Counted from the first letter of the stretch, positions 51,313 through 61,979 are shown. The stretch is 64,000 nucleotides of DNA from Methanoregula boonei 6A8 (GCF_000017625.1 NC_009712.1:2356001-2420000), one strand, 5' to 3'. Translations and numbers: made by a program. Notes: generated by a model not told the origin, from the letters alone.

Positions 51313-51630
51313 TCACGGATCCGGCCGGTTACGCTCCCCGTTTGCTGCCCGCGGGGGAGCAAGGACATCCACGAGTGCCCCCCGGATCTCGTGCCGAAGG
51401 AATTCCCGGCCCGCGTCAGAGGCAAGGTACTCGCGGAAGAGCTGCTCTGCACGTTCCCGGTCGTGGCGGGTATCGACAAACGAGATCAGCGCCTGCGTGA
51501 TGCAGTCGGAGACCGTGGAAAACTTCTTCTCCTCATACACAAGCCGGTTTACTTTTTCATAGATATTGGGCGGCATCTTGTAGGAGATGGCTACCCGTTC
51601 TCCCCTGCCGGCCGGCTTTTTTTCCGCCAT
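51313..51630 (-). CDS. Ribbon-helix-helix-type protein
   Basis: The N-terminal ~55 residues (RVAISYKMPPNIYEKVNRLVYE...STVSDCITQALISF) have the beta-strand plus two-helix pattern of RHH DNA-binding proteins. The last ~40 residues are basic and probably helical. It may be a regulator; a target is unknown. It lies between pgk and rlmH on the same strand. Confidence 0.7.
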   Translation of the reverse strand: MAEKKPAGRGERVAISYKMPPNIYEKVNRLVYEEKKFSTVSDCITQALISFVDTRHDRERAEQLFREYLASDAGREFLRHEIRGALVDVLAPPRAANGERNRPDP

Positions 51631-51715
51631 GTCCTTATGGAGTTGGAAAGGCCGCTATAAATATCCCGCGACGGCAGCAAAAAAGAGAGTTTTGGTGGAG
51701 GGGTGCGACGTGCGT

Positions 51716-52930
51716 TTACCCGAAGAGCTGGTACGACTCTTCGAGCGCCTCGACTGCCGGGAGTTTTTTGCCGGTCAGAAACTCGATGCAGGCCCCGCCA
51801 CCTGTTGAGATGTGGGTGAACTCTTTTTCTATCCCGAGCTTCTCGATCACGGCTGCGGTGTGCCCGCCGCCCACGACCGAGAACCCGACTTTCGATGCGG
51901 CCCGGAGGAGCTCGTAGGTGCCTGTGGCAAAGTCCGGGTCCTCAAAGACTCCGGCCGGGCCGTTAAAGACCACGGTCCCGGCATTTTTCAGGGTGGAAAC
52001 AAGGGCCGGGAGGGCATCCATGCCGAGATCCATGACCGGTGCATCGAACGGGATCTTTTCTACCGGGTATTCGGCACGCCGCCCGTTCTGCCGCACGGCA
52101 ACCGCAGAGGGCAGGATCACCCGGTCGCCGAACGTATCAAGGATCGCTTTGGCCTTTGCTATCTCGCCCTGGTACTTCAGCTGCTCGATGAGCTGGGTGG
52201 AGGGTTTGCCGATATCGTACCCGGCAGCGATGTAGAAGGCATTGGCCACGACCCCGATCACGATTACGTTATCGGCAATGCCGTTTGCAAGCACGTGGGC
52301 GGCAACCTCGATCGAGTCATCGATCTTGGTGCCGCCAAGCACCATGGTGACCGGGCGGGGGGCACCCGAGAGTACTTTTGAAAGGGTGGCAACCTCTCGT
52401 TCCATCAAAAGGCCGGCAGCGGAACGCATGGCAAGCGGCAGGCCGACCACGGTCGGCTGGGAGCGGTGGGCAGTCCCGAACGCGTCATTGACAAAGACAT
52501 CGGCCATGGATGAGAGGCGCCTGACGATATGCGTCTTTTTTGCGTCCTCAGGTTTCATCGTGAGGTTCTCTTCAGCCGCAAACCGCACGTTCTCGAGCAT
52601 CAGGATATCGCCGGGCTTTGAGGCCTGCACGGCATCCCTGGCGTGTTTCCCGAAGATGCTGTCAATGTAGGTAACAGGAGTGCCCAGGAGCTCTTCGAGC
52701 TTGCCTGCGTGGGCCTCAAGCGTGGTAAAGTCCTTTTTCCCGGGCCGGCTCTGGTGGGTGACGATCACAACCCGGGAATCCGAAAGGGCACGTACCGTGG
52801 GCAGGTGCTCGCGGAACCGTTTGTCATCCAAAATAAGGTGGGAGGTGGGATCGATGGGGGAGTTGAGGTCAAGACGGAGAAGCACCGTTTTTCCTTCTGC
52901 CCCCAGATCCGGGAGGGTACCGATCGGCAT
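51716..52930 (-). CDS. pgk: Phosphoglycerate kinase
   Basis: The 404-residue enzyme interconverts 1,3-bisphosphoglycerate and 3-phosphoglycerate. Family marks include VLLRLDLNSPID at residues 14-25, VVIVTHQSRPG, VLGGTKIDDS and the nucleotide-binding GFSVVGGGHTAAVIEK. It starts 18 bases after the stop of the ATP synthase subunit D gene, in the same direction, so read-through from the ATPase operon is possible. Confidence 0.96.
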   Translation of the reverse strand: MPIGTLPDLGAEGKTVLLRLDLNSPIDPTSHLILDDKRFREHLPTVRALSDSRVVIVTHQSRPGKKDFTTLEAHAGKLEELLGTPVTYIDSIFGKHARDAVQASKPGDILMLENVRFAAEENLTMKPEDAKKTHIVRRLSSMADVFVNDAFGTAHRSQPTVVGLPLAMRSAAGLLMEREVATLSKVLSGAPRPVTMVLGGTKIDDSIEVAAHVLANGIADNVIVIGVVANAFYIAAGYDIGKPSTQLIEQLKYQGEIAKAKAILDTFGDRVILPSAVAVRQNGRRAEYPVEKIPFDAPVMDLGMDALPALVSTLKNAGTVVFNGPAGVFEDPDFATGTYELLRAASKVGFSVVGGGHTAAVIEKLGIEKEFTHISTGGGACIEFLTGKKLPAVEALEESYQLFG

Positions 52931-52948
52931 GTGGCCACACTCCCGGGG

Positions 52949-53578
52949 TTACGACGAACCCCGGGCCTTGATCTTCTTCATCCGGAAGAGCTCTTCTCTT
53001 TCCATCTCGTCAAGGCGCATCTTGATGAAGTCCCGGGCCTCGGTGAGTTCAGGGATGACCTTGAACTCAAGCGCGTTTACCCGGCGCTTGGTCTTCTCGA
53101 TCTCGTCGAGGAGACGCTTCATCGTGGTCTCGATCTCGGCGCTCTCTATGATGGCTTCGACCAGGTCTTCGAACGACGAGGCGGTCTCATCAATGACCGG
53201 GGAGGTGCCAAGCACCCCGTATCCCCGGTCGGCAAGGGTCTTTTTCACCTTGGAGGACTCGATCTCCGGCACGACCACGCCCATGATGTTCTTGCTCTTG
53301 AGCGTGATCTCCGGGGTCTCTTTTACGGAGAAGGCAGCGGCCTTGACACCGAGCGCGCCTTCCACCGTGTTTGCCACTGCCATCATCTCGACAGCGTGCT
53401 TGTACCTTCTTAAGAGCTCCCCGCGGCTGTCCTTTGCCTCGGAAAGGATCTTGAAGAATTCCATGATCAGCCCATCGCGCTTCATCTTGAGGATCTTATA
53501 ACCGCGCTGCGAGAGCTGGATCTTCCTCTTGAGGTTGATCAGTTCCGAGCGGGTTGGTTTGATATCGCGCAGCGCCAT
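52949..53578 (-). CDS. atpD: A-type ATP synthase subunit D
   Basis: Subunit D forms the central shaft. The 209-residue coiled-coil protein starts with MALRDIKPTRSELINLKRKIQLSQRG and ends with a long helix rich in Glu/Arg. It ends the ahaHIKECFABD operon and starts 10 bases after atpB. Confidence 0.96.
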   Translation of the reverse strand: MALRDIKPTRSELINLKRKIQLSQRGYKILKMKRDGLIMEFFKILSEAKDSRGELLRRYKHAVEMMAVANTVEGALGVKAAAFSVKETPEITLKSKNIMGVVVPEIESSKVKKTLADRGYGVLGTSPVIDETASSFEDLVEAIIESAEIETTMKRLLDEIEKTKRRVNALEFKVIPELTEARDFIKMRLDEMEREELFRMKKIKARGSS

Positions 53579-53587
53579 GGATTCTCC

Positions 53588-54976
53588 TTACTCCTTCTTG
53601 GCTCCGGCCTTGAGCTTCGGGTGGTACTTGTTGATCAGGTCACGGTCGATACGGGTGAGCTGTTCTACCGGCAGCGTGGAGAGGAGGTCCCAGCCGAGAT
53701 CGAGGGTGTCCTCGATGGTACGGTCCTCGTCATATCCCTGGCGGACAAACTTGTCCTCGAAGAGGTCGGCGAACTCAAGAAGTCCGCGGTCACGCTCGGA
53801 GAGTGCATCCTTACCGACGATAGCAACAAGGCCCCGGAGATCGTTTCCTTCCGCATAGCCCGCGTACATCTGGTCGGAGACCTTCTTGTGGTCTTCGCGG
53901 GTGTGCCCCTTGCCGATACCCAGGTTCATGAGCCGGGAGAGCGAGGGCAGCACGTTGATGGGCGGGTAGATACCCTTACGGTGCAGTTCACGGTTGACCA
54001 CGATCTGGCCTTCGGTGATGTACCCGGTCAGGTCGGGGATCGGGTGGGTGATATCATCGCCGGGCATCGTTAAGATCGGGATCTGGGTGACCGAGCCCTT
54101 CTGGCCCTTGATGATACCCGCACGCTCGTAGATGCAGGCCAGGTCCGTGTACATGTACCCGGGATAGCCACGGCGGCCGGGCACTTCTTCACGGGCAGCG
54201 CCGATCTGGCGGAGCGCTTCGCAGTAGTTTGTCATATCCGTAAGGATGACAAGCACATGCATGCCAAGCTCGAATGCAAGGTACTCGGCAGTGGTCAGGG
54301 CGAGCCGGGGCGTGATGATACGCTCGACTGCCGGATCGTCTGCGAGGTTGAGGAACACGACGGCGTGTTCGAGGGCGCCGGTGCGTTCGAAATCCTGCAT
54401 GAAGTAGTTGGCTTCTTCTTTTGTGATACCCATTGCAGCGAATACGACCGCGAAACTCTCGGTAGAGCCGGGCACCTTTGCCTGCCGGGCAATCTGGAGA
54501 GCCACGTTGTTGTGCGGAAGACCGGCACCCGAGAAGATCGGGAGCTTCTGGCCACGCACGAGCGTGTTCGTGCCATCGATGGTGGAGATACCGGTCTGGA
54601 TGAAATCAGACGGGGAGTTGCGGGCCCACGGGTTGATTGCAGCACCCGTGATGTCGAGGCGCTTTTCCGGAACGATCTCCGGGCCGCCGTCGATCGGCTT
54701 ACCGCCGCCCGAGAGGATACGCCCGAGCATTTCGCGGCCCACCGGCATCTTGATGGTTTCGCCGGTGAAACGGACGCCGCTGTCCCTGCCGATACCGGTC
54801 GTGGTCTCGAAGATCTGGACAACGACAAGGTCGTCGCTTGTGTCCAGCACCTGGCCGCGCTTGATCGTGCCATCGGAAAGGACTATGTTTACGAGTTCCT
54901 GGTACCCGATAGGCTCGGTCTTCTCGACAAAGACAAGCGGGCCGGCTATTTTTGTGATCGTCCTGTATTCCTTCAT
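53588..54976 (-). CDS. atpB: A-type ATP synthase subunit B
   Basis: The 462-residue non-catalytic nucleotide-binding subunit of the A1 hexamer. It has [22 protein letters not shown] (split as [11 protein letters not shown] and [11 protein letters not shown]) and the usual [17 protein letters not shown] but lacks a Walker A, as expected for B. Its ATG overlaps the atpA stop by 4 bases. Confidence 0.97.
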
Positions 54977-56739
54977 GCTGCCGACCTCAGTGCATTGAAT
55001 TCCGCATCCATGTCTTTCTCGATCTTGGCCAGGGGCTGCTTGTAGTCCTTGACAAACTTGATCTGGGGCAGTTCGTTCTTGGCCTTGATCGTCGTGATCT
55101 GGGCCGGGCTGACCCCTGCTGCCTGGGCTGTGTTTGCAAGGTCCGAGTAGAGCCGGATCGCTTTCATCATGTCGTACTGCTTCTGCATGTCGCAGAACGT
55201 GTCGACTGCATCGTACGCGTTCTGCTGGAGGAAGATCTCACGGATCATGCGGGCGACTTCGATGGTGATCTGCTCGGTCTCGGGCAGTGCATCGGAACCA
55301 ACCAGCTGCACGATCTCCTGGAGTTCGGCCTCCTTCTGGAGGACGCCCATAGCCCAGGACCGGAGCTTGTTCCAGTCAGGGGAGACGTTCTTGTCGTACC
55401 AGTCATGGAGTGCATCCAGGTACAGCGAGTACGAGTTGAGCCAGTTGATTGCCGGGAAGTGCCGGCGCTGGGAGAGCTTTGCGTCAAGAGCCCAGAAGAC
55501 TTTGACGATACGCAGGGTGTTCTGCGTGACCGGCTCTGAGAAATCTCCGCCGGGTGGTGAAACTGCACCGATGACCGAAACGGATCCTGACTGGTGGTTG
55601 AGGGTCTCGACAAGACCTGCACGCTCGTAGAACTCGGAGAGCCGGGCCGCAAGGTATGCCGGGTAACCTTCTTCACCGGGCATCTCTTCAAGACGGGAGG
55701 AGATCTCACGCATGGCTTCTGCCCACCGGGAGGTGGAGTCGGCCATGAGGGAGACATCGTATCCCATGTCACGGAAGTACTCGGCGATCGTAATACCGGT
55801 GTATACCGATGCTTCACGGGCCGCGACCGGCATGTTGGAGGTGTTCGCGATGAGCACCGTCCGCTCCATGAGCGGCTTTCCTGATGTCGGGTCCTCAAGG
55901 TGCGGGAACTCGGTAAGCACTTCGGTCATCTCGTTGCCGCGTTCTCCGCAGCCGATGTAGACCACGATCTTTGCATCCGACCATTTGGCCAGCTGCTGCT
56001 GGGTAACGGTCTTGCCGCTCCCGAACGGGCCGGGGATTGCAGCGGTGCCGCCTTTTGCAATAGGGAAGAGACCATCGAGAATACGCTGCCCGGTGAGCAG
56101 CGGGATCGTCGGGTTCTTCTTCTCCTTTACCGGGCGCGGGACACGGACCGGCCAGCGCTGGATCATCGGGTACTCGCGGCCGTCTTCAAGGATAACGATA
56201 ATCTCGTCAACCGTGAAGTCGCCGGCTTTTATCGTCTTTACCACGCCTGCTTTCACGTTGGGCGGGAGCATAACCTTGTGGACGATGTTGGTCTCCTGGA
56301 CTTCGCCAAGGATTGCGCCGGGTTCTACCTTGTCACCGGCTTTTACCACCGGCTTGAAGGTCCACTTCTTCTCGTGGGAGAGACCCGGTGCAGACACACC
56401 GCGCTCGATAAAGTTGCCCATCTTGTTGACGAGCACTTCAAGGGGACGCTGGATACCATCGTAGATACTGGTCAGGAGACCGGGCCCGAGCTCAACTGCA
56501 AGCGAGAGGCCGGTGTTTGAGACCGGTTCGCCGGGCTTGATACCCGTGGTATCTTCGTACACCTGAATAATGACGTTGTCACCCTGGATCTTGATGACCT
56601 CGCCCATCAGGGCTTCGTTACCGACCCTGACCACATCGTACATGTGGGCGTCAAGATTGACGGCCGTTACGACGGGCCCGGCGATCCTTTTGAGGACGCC
56701 CTTTTTTGTTTCTTTTGCTTGGTTGGCTTTTACTTCCAC
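54973..56739 (-). CDS. atpA: A-type ATP synthase subunit A (catalytic)
   Basis: The catalytic subunit, 588 residues, containing the Walker A loop [12 protein letters not shown] near residue 237, the acidic residues of the nucleotide site, and the long non-homologous insert typical of A-type and V-type A subunits. It overlaps the end of atpF by 10 bases. Confidence 0.98.
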
Positions 56740-57032
56740 AGATCAACACCCACCGATCTCTTGATTCTCTCTCTCATGGACAGGCCCCCTTCTTCGCCGC
56801 CAAGGGCAATGACGGTGGGCTTGACTGAGTTCTCAAGCGTGGTACGGAGCCGGCGCGGGAGCCGCTCCATGTCGCTGCTGTTGAGCACGAGAATTCCCAC
56901 CTGTCCGTCCGCAAGAACGCTGTTGACACTTTCCAGGAGTTTCTCGTCGTTTTCCGCGGTATAGGTCTTACGGATGCCTGCAAGGCGGAACCCGAGGATA
57001 AACTCGCTGTTGCCGATAACTGCGATCTCCAT
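56730..57032 (-). CDS. atpF: A-type ATP synthase subunit F
   Basis: Subunit F is a 100-residue regulatory protein at the central stalk. It begins [19 protein letters not shown] and shows [16 protein letters not shown]. It starts right after atpC (1 base between) and overlaps atpA. Confidence 0.95.
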   Translation of the reverse strand: MEIAVIGNSEFILGFRLAGIRKTYTAENDEKLLESVNSVLADGQVGILVLNSSDMERLPRRLRTTLENSVKPTVIALGGEEGGLSMRERIKRSVGVDLWK

Positions 57033-57033
57033 C

Positions 57034-58086
57034 TTATATCACCAGGTACTTGCTGATCGTTTCTGCGGGGAGATTCGACTGCTTGCCCCGTGCCAGTGCC
57101 CGGAGGTTGAACACTTCGTACTTCTTCTTCTCCAGGTACACGAGGATCGGATAGATGGAGAACGGATTTCTCCGGGAGAGTTTCTCCATCTGTTCCATCT
57201 GGACGTGTACAAGAAGCGCTGCAATCTCATGGACAGGCCGCTCGGTCTCGATGCTTTTGAGGAGTTCAACAACCGGCCCGGTGCGGACCTTGGCCCTGAG
57301 CTGGTCGGTAAATTCCCGGTAATCCTGGGCCGTGGCCAGAGCGGAGAAGTCGGCAGCAGTGATCGTACCGCCGGGGATGTACAGCTCCTTTGCATCTTCT
57401 CCTCCCTTGTCTGCCCGGAGCCGGAAGAGTGTCAGGACGTTTTTTATGTCGATATCCAGCCGGATATAAGCTAAAAACATCCTGCCCCCGGCATCCCCGC
57501 CGCACTCTGCAATGAGCTCAGCGTAGAACTGCTTGTACAGCTCATTTTCCATCTTTGCAAACGAGCCGGACTCTTTTGCCGCCGGGTACTCGCGGGCAAG
57601 CACCAGGTAAATCCGCTGCCCTTTGAGGGCATCGACAACACGGTCGGGACCGTCTTCAGCAAGAAGCCGGTCGAGCACAATCTTGTCGAGGTTTCCTGCC
57701 GGGACAAGGACCTCCCTGATCCTGCCCGTCTTTTCCCCGTGCAGCTTGCCGCGGAGGATGGTGAGCACGTTCTGGATATCCCAGTAGCGAAGATACGCCC
57801 GGGTGAACTGCTTGAGCGTTCCCGGCGTGATCTTCTGGATCCGCTGGTACTCTTTAGCAAGGTTCCAGCTCAGGGCAATCTCGAGATGGTCGATCCCCTT
57901 AAACGTGGTGCCGAGTTCGTCGATCTCCTGCTTGTAGGATGTCTCTTCGATGATACGGATGATCTCGGGAAGGCTCATGTTGAGCATCCGCTGGTACTCT
58001 TCGCGGGGGAGGAGCTTTGCCTTTCTCACCCGCATCCTGGTACAGACGTAGATTGTGGGCGCTGAAATGCCTTTCATCCCTGCCAT
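57034..58086 (-). CDS. atpC: A-type ATP synthase subunit C
   Basis: Subunit C links the A1 shaft to the rotor ring. The 350-residue, helix-rich protein shows [19 protein letters not shown] and the conserved [22 protein letters not shown] (two pieces), matching other archaeal C subunits (yeast Vma6 equivalent). Confidence 0.95.
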   Translation of the reverse strand: MAGMKGISAPTIYVCTRMRVRKAKLLPREEYQRMLNMSLPEIIRIIEETSYKQEIDELGTTFKGIDHLEIALSWNLAKEYQRIQKITPGTLKQFTRAYLRYWDIQNVLTILRGKLHGEKTGRIREVLVPAGNLDKIVLDRLLAEDGPDRVVDALKGQRIYLVLAREYPAAKESGSFAKMENELYKQFYAELIAECGGDAGGRMFLAYIRLDIDIKNVLTLFRLRADKGGEDAKELYIPGGTITAADFSALATAQDYREFTDQLRAKVRTGPVVELLKSIETERPVHEIAALLVHVQMEQMEKLSRRNPFSIYPILVYLEKKKYEVFNLRALARGKQSNLPAETISKYLVI

Positions 58087-58098
58087 ACCTGTACCATC

Positions 58099-58674
58099 CT
58101 ATCCGAAGAGGATATCAGACGCATCCTTGAGCCCGGATTCCCATACTTTGTTCATGAAGGTACGGTAGCTGTAGTCGATCTGCAGCTCGCCCCCTTCGCC
58201 TTCGATCAGGATCCCGCCATCGATGTGAGCCGGTTCGCCGAGGATAAAGCCGGAGAACTCCTTCTCCGCAAGGACAGCCTTTGCCGCTGCCTCATCCCGT
58301 GCATTGCAGTGGATCTTTCCCTTCGGGATCTCCTTTTTTGCTTCTGTGAGGAGTTTTTTGATCGCTTCGCGATGGAAGCTCTCAGGGAGTTTTGCAATTT
58401 CTGCGATTGTACCCTCATACACTTCGTCAAGGAGCCCTTTTTGCGTGTTGAGGATCTCGCGCTTGACCAGGAGGTTTGCCGCGGAAATTTCCTGGGCGGT
58501 TACCCGGGCTGCCTGCTTTGTTGAGGCTTCCTCGGCTTCTGCCTTGATCCCGGCAACTTTCTGGTCAGCTTCAGCAAGGATCCGGTCAGAATCCATTTTG
58601 GACTCGGCACGGATCGCATCCGCTTCCTTTCTGCCTTTTTCCCTGATCTCTTCTAGTACTGCTTCCAGTCCCAT
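58099..58674 (-). CDS. atpE: A-type ATP synthase subunit E
   Basis: Peripheral-stalk subunit of 191 residues: a long N-terminal helix rich in Ala/Glu/Lys (about 1-95), then a small alpha/beta head with GSGILIEGEGGELQIDYSYRTF-like strands (seen as GGILIEGEGGELQIDYS). It pairs with subunit H to form the stator. Confidence 0.95.
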   Translation of the reverse strand: MGLEAVLEEIREKGRKEADAIRAESKMDSDRILAEADQKVAGIKAEAEEASTKQAARVTAQEISAANLLVKREILNTQKGLLDEVYEGTIAEIAKLPESFHREAIKKLLTEAKKEIPKGKIHCNARDEAAAKAVLAEKEFSGFILGEPAHIDGGILIEGEGGELQIDYSYRTFMNKVWESGLKDASDILFG

Positions 58675-58688
58675 TGTTCTGCCTCGCT

Positions 58689-58937
58689 TTAGAACAGGAG
58701 CAGCAGTGCAATGACAAGACCGAAGATGACGATGGTTTCGGGAATGACCGTAAAGAGCAGGCCCAGACCGAAGAAGTCCTTGTTCTCCGCGATTGCCCCG
58801 ACAGCTGCGGCACCGATACCCATCTCGGCTACACCGGTACCAACACCGGTGAGACCGACCGCAAGACCTGCGCCGATTGCCTTCATTCCGACCTGCGATG
58901 CCTGAACCATTTCAATAGTCATGTTAACGTCAGCCAT
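58689..58937 (-). CDS. atpK: A-type ATP synthase membrane ring subunit K
   Basis: The proteolipid of the rotor ring, 82 residues with two helices. The ion-binding Glu is E67 followed by T68 in VIPETIVIFGLV. This E-T pair occurs in some sodium-translocating methanogen rings, but ion choice cannot be decided from one helix. Confidence 0.95.
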   Translation of the reverse strand: MADVNMTIEMVQASQVGMKAIGAGLAVGLTGVGTGVAEMGIGAAAVGAIAENKDFFGLGLLFTVIPETIVIFGLVIALLLLF

Positions 58938-58940
58938 AAT

Positions 58941-60917
58941 CTAGTCCTCCGTAAATTTCCTTTTCATTCCAAATGGATTGTATTTCCTGCCTCCACCCTT
59001 GTAGAACTTGGTGAAGAATTCGACATAATGCAACCGGATTGAGTGAAGACCGCCGTCGAGGAGTCCCAGGGCAAGGTTGAATGCGTGCCCCAGGAGGAAG
59101 ATCAAAACCCCGATAACGATCATGACAATTCCGACAATGGAGAGATCCTTCATACCGGGATTGATGAACATCCCGATAGACATGTAGTTGACCACCATCG
59201 CGATGGCAACCGATGACAGCCCCACCGCTGTCAGACGGGTATACGAGAGCACGTGCGAGATGATCGTCGGGATCTCGATGATCTCGAGGACCGCATCGCG
59301 TGCTATGAAAATGACACCCATTACAATAAAGATGATCGCGACAACCATACCGACAGAGAGCCCCACCGCCACGATGGGAAGCCCGGTGAGATCCGGCATG
59401 AGCGGGATCGGGAACATCGACCAGATGGCAATGAGGATTCCCCACATAACGGTTATCCAGCCGAAGTTTGCAAGCACGGCTTTTATGCGGTGGTCGCCAT
59501 GGTCCTGGCGGGCGTGGTTGACCATGCCAAGCGCCCTGCCGAGCGTGACATACAGGATACCGACCCAGACCGAGACGATTAAGAGCTGGGCGATCGCTGC
59601 CCCCTGCCCCCCGGCTTCAGTTACGCCGATGTTTAAGTGGCGGCTGTAGATGATCGGGGCCCACGGGAGCTCGAATCCCAAAAATTCACTGAACAAGAGC
59701 CCGAAGAAGATGCTCATGATGCTCGCGTTCCGGAGAATTTTCAGGAACTGCCTGGCCTCGTCGCCTTTCATGAACTTCCAGAGGCCAACACACAGTGCAA
59801 GCATCAGAAGGCCGTACCCGACATCACCCACGATCACCCCAAAGAAGATCGGGAACATGATCGACAAGAGAAGCGTCGGGTCTACTTCCGTATACGTCGG
59901 GCGGGAGTAGACATCCATGAGCAGCTGCGCAGGCTTTGCGAACTCCGGGTTGTTGTACTCCACAGGCACGGTGTCGTGCGCGAGATCGATAGGCTGTTCT
60001 GAGACAAAGACCCTGCCGCCGGTCACCTTGTCAAGGGCGGCAAAGAGCCCTGCGGTACGATCCGCGGGAACCCATCCTTCAGCCACGAACGCTTTTGCGG
60101 TCGTAGCAAACCTCAACGGTGCCTCGGTCTGTTCGATCTTTGCCCGGAATGCCTCCTCGCAGGCAACCAGGAGATCGGCGTGCGATTCCCGGATCTGTGC
60201 GAGTTTTGCATTAACCCCTTCAGTCTCTTTTTTGAGCGAGGTGATCTGCTCCGTGTAATACGCGGTGCGGACCGTTGCTGTGCCGCTCTCTTCCGGGATC
60301 CCAACCGACTGGAACTGCGCTTCCTGGAGCTCGCGTTCTGCCTGTGCACGGTCTTTTGCCGCAACCACGGCAATGACAAATACCCGGTCCTTGCCTTTTA
60401 CAACAGTCTCAATCTCGTGCGGGACAGAAAGTACCACGTCCTTTGGGGCGTAACCGGCCAGCACGGAAAAATGCGCAGTGTTGCGCAAAAGAGCAAGATC
60501 GAGCGAAGTGTCCCTGAAGGGAGCAAGCTCTTGGATCTTCTGCTCGTACTCCTTTGCCTTCGTATCGAGTTTCGACCGGGCCGCTGCCAGGTCCTCGACC
60601 TCTTTTTCGATACCCGGGAGATCCTTTTCGATCTTCTGCCGGATCTCGGGTGCACTCAGTTTCTGTTTTGCGTCGATATCTTCGCCGCGGACAGAAAAGA
60701 CGTTCTCAATTGCCCTGACCTTGACAAGCTCCTGCGATGCTTCTGTAGCCCCGGGAAGCGGATTTCCGATCTTAAAGCCCTCGTACCCTTCGCGTCCCTG
60801 CTCCACGTAATCTTCGATATGGAACAGGTGCTCGCGGTAGAGTTCCCCGATAATCGGTTCCGCCTGGTCCCGGGATGCAACGATAAGCACCCGGCTCATC
60901 GGTTTAGGCGCCAACAT
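58941..60917 (-). CDS. atpI: A-type ATP synthase subunit I (a-type)
   Basis: The 658-residue stator membrane subunit. The N-terminal half is soluble, with long helices, and the C-terminal half has seven or eight helices. The channel Arg lies in a conserved helix near VLSYTRLTAVGLSSVAIAMV, and the C-terminus has GLLDGGLHSIRLHYVEFFTKFYKGGGR (two pieces). The start overlaps the end of atpH by 14 bases. Confidence 0.96.
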   Translation of the reverse strand: MLAPKPMSRVLIVASRDQAEPIIGELYREHLFHIEDYVEQGREGYEGFKIGNPLPGATEASQELVKVRAIENVFSVRGEDIDAKQKLSAPEIRQKIEKDLPGIEKEVEDLAAARSKLDTKAKEYEQKIQELAPFRDTSLDLALLRNTAHFSVLAGYAPKDVVLSVPHEIETVVKGKDRVFVIAVVAAKDRAQAERELQEAQFQSVGIPEESGTATVRTAYYTEQITSLKKETEGVNAKLAQIRESHADLLVACEEAFRAKIEQTEAPLRFATTAKAFVAEGWVPADRTAGLFAALDKVTGGRVFVSEQPIDLAHDTVPVEYNNPEFAKPAQLLMDVYSRPTYTEVDPTLLLSIMFPIFFGVIVGDVGYGLLMLALCVGLWKFMKGDEARQFLKILRNASIMSIFFGLLFSEFLGFELPWAPIIYSRHLNIGVTEAGGQGAAIAQLLIVSVWVGILYVTLGRALGMVNHARQDHGDHRIKAVLANFGWITVMWGILIAIWSMFPIPLMPDLTGLPIVAVGLSVGMVVAIIFIVMGVIFIARDAVLEIIEIPTIISHVLSYTRLTAVGLSSVAIAMVVNYMSIGMFINPGMKDLSIVGIVMIVIGVLIFLLGHAFNLALGLLDGGLHSIRLHYVEFFTKFYKGGGRKYNPFGMKRKFTED

Positions 60918-61233
60918 GCAGCTGCTCCTTAAACCGCGATACCAGCAGCTGCACTGCTTTTGAAAGGTTCCTTTTGCCCTTCTCGCTCAATGCCGCTGAA
61001 CGCTGATTGCCTTCTTTTATGATATCAGCGTGTTTTAGAGCTGCCTGGTGCCGTGCTTCTTCCAGTTTCAGCTTCTTGTACTGTTCAGCATTGCTCTGCG
61101 CCTTGGTTACCAGGGTATCAGCTTCCAGTTCAGCCTGGGCACGTCGCTTCTTCTTCTCTTCCTGTGCCGTACTGATCACTGACTGATATTCAGTTTCAGT
61201 TTTCTTGATGTCGTTTAAGACCTCAGTTTTCAT
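60904..61233 (-). CDS. atpH: A-type ATP synthase subunit H
   Basis: Stator coiled-coil subunit, 109 residues from ATG 61233 (MKTEVLNDIKKTETEY), nearly all Ala/Glu/Lys/Arg helix. It begins the operon ahaHIKECFABD. A TATA-like sequence lies 43-52 bases before the ATG. Confidence 0.93.
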   Translation of the reverse strand: MKTEVLNDIKKTETEYQSVISTAQEEKKKRRAQAELEADTLVTKAQSNAEQYKKLKLEEARHQAALKHADIIKEGNQRSAALSEKGKRNLSKAVQLLVSRFKEQLHVGA

Positions 61234-61275
61234 CCAACCCTCCACTCACGGCAGTACATACTTGGTAAAAATCAC

Positions 61276-61285
61276 AATATATGCA
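61276..61285 (-). promoter_or_regulatory. TATA-like box of the ATP synthase operon
   Basis: Read on the minus strand as TGCATATATT, it is placed 43-52 bases before the atpH start. No other promoter is apparent within the nine-gene operon, so this may drive all of it. Confidence 0.5.
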
Positions 61286-61380
61286 TTGTTATTTACGATC
61301 ACAGGTGTTTTTCAGGAGAGGAAGCACCCCCGGTGACAGGCACACTGTACAAAAAGGGTCTCCGGGATGGTACCCGGGCG

Positions 61381-61827
61381 CTAGAGCCACTCAAGCGTCA
61401 CGGTAGCCGGGACCGGGGAAATCCCGACGTTACCTTCGGTCATGCGGACGACAAGGCCCGCCAGTTCATCGGAGGAGCAGACGAGGTGCTGCTCCGGGTG
61501 TGTGCCCCGCACGATCGCACAGCTGGTCAGGATCTCCGGGGCCACGGAAACTACGTACGGGATCCGTTTCGATCCCGGGTGGTTTTTGGGGAGAACCACG
61601 AGCGGAAGATGGTACGTCCTGACCAGTTCAAGGAGCATCAGGGCAGGCTGCACCGGCCCGGCCCCGGGGGCGGAAACCACCACCACGTCGCCGGCATGGA
61701 CCCCCTGGACAAATTCTTCAGCTGCAGTCTCGATGCAGAGCGCAAAACCCTCGCGTACGGGAGCCGCGAGGAGAAAAGAGTGGGCGCCTTTCGCGAGCAG
61801 GATATCGCCGCGGGCGTGTTCGTTCAT
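61381..61827 (-). CDS. Conserved archaeal protein of unknown function
   Basis: From ATG 61827 (MNEHARGDILLAKGAHSF) the 148-residue protein is alpha/beta with repeated hydrophobic strands (FLLAAPVREGFALCIETA, GDVVVVSAPGAGPVQPALM, LPLVVLPKNHPGSKRIPYVV). No metal motif is seen. Its start overlaps the stop codon of the upstream zinc-ribbon gene (ATGA), which suggests the two proteins work together. I do not recognise the family. Confidence 0.7.
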   Translation of the reverse strand: MNEHARGDILLAKGAHSFLLAAPVREGFALCIETAAEEFVQGVHAGDVVVVSAPGAGPVQPALMLLELVRTYHLPLVVLPKNHPGSKRIPYVVSVAPEILTSCAIVRGTHPEQHLVCSSDELAGLVVRMTEGNVGISPVPATVTLEWL

Positions 61828-61979
61828 ATCTCGGCTACGTCTTCGGACTGGCAGGAAGGGCACATGGGCCTTTTGCCGATTCCCTTGAACCGTTCGCCGC
61901 ATTCCCTGCACCGGTAATCCTTTCCTTTCACCCGGTCAGGGGGGATCTCGATATCCGTCGGTCCGCCAACAGTACACAT
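61824..61979 (-). CDS. Small zinc-ribbon protein
   Basis: A 51-residue protein with two CxxC pairs: CRECGERF and CPSCQSEDV, forming a simple zinc ribbon after a short N-terminal MCTVGGPTDIEIPPDRV. The stop TGA overlaps the ATG of the following gene by the ATGA pattern, which is good evidence that it is translated. Similar ribbons adapt partner proteins to nucleic acid or enzymes. Confidence 0.75.
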   Translation of the reverse strand: MCTVGGPTDIEIPPDRVKGKDYRCRECGERFKGIGKRPMCPSCQSEDVAEI

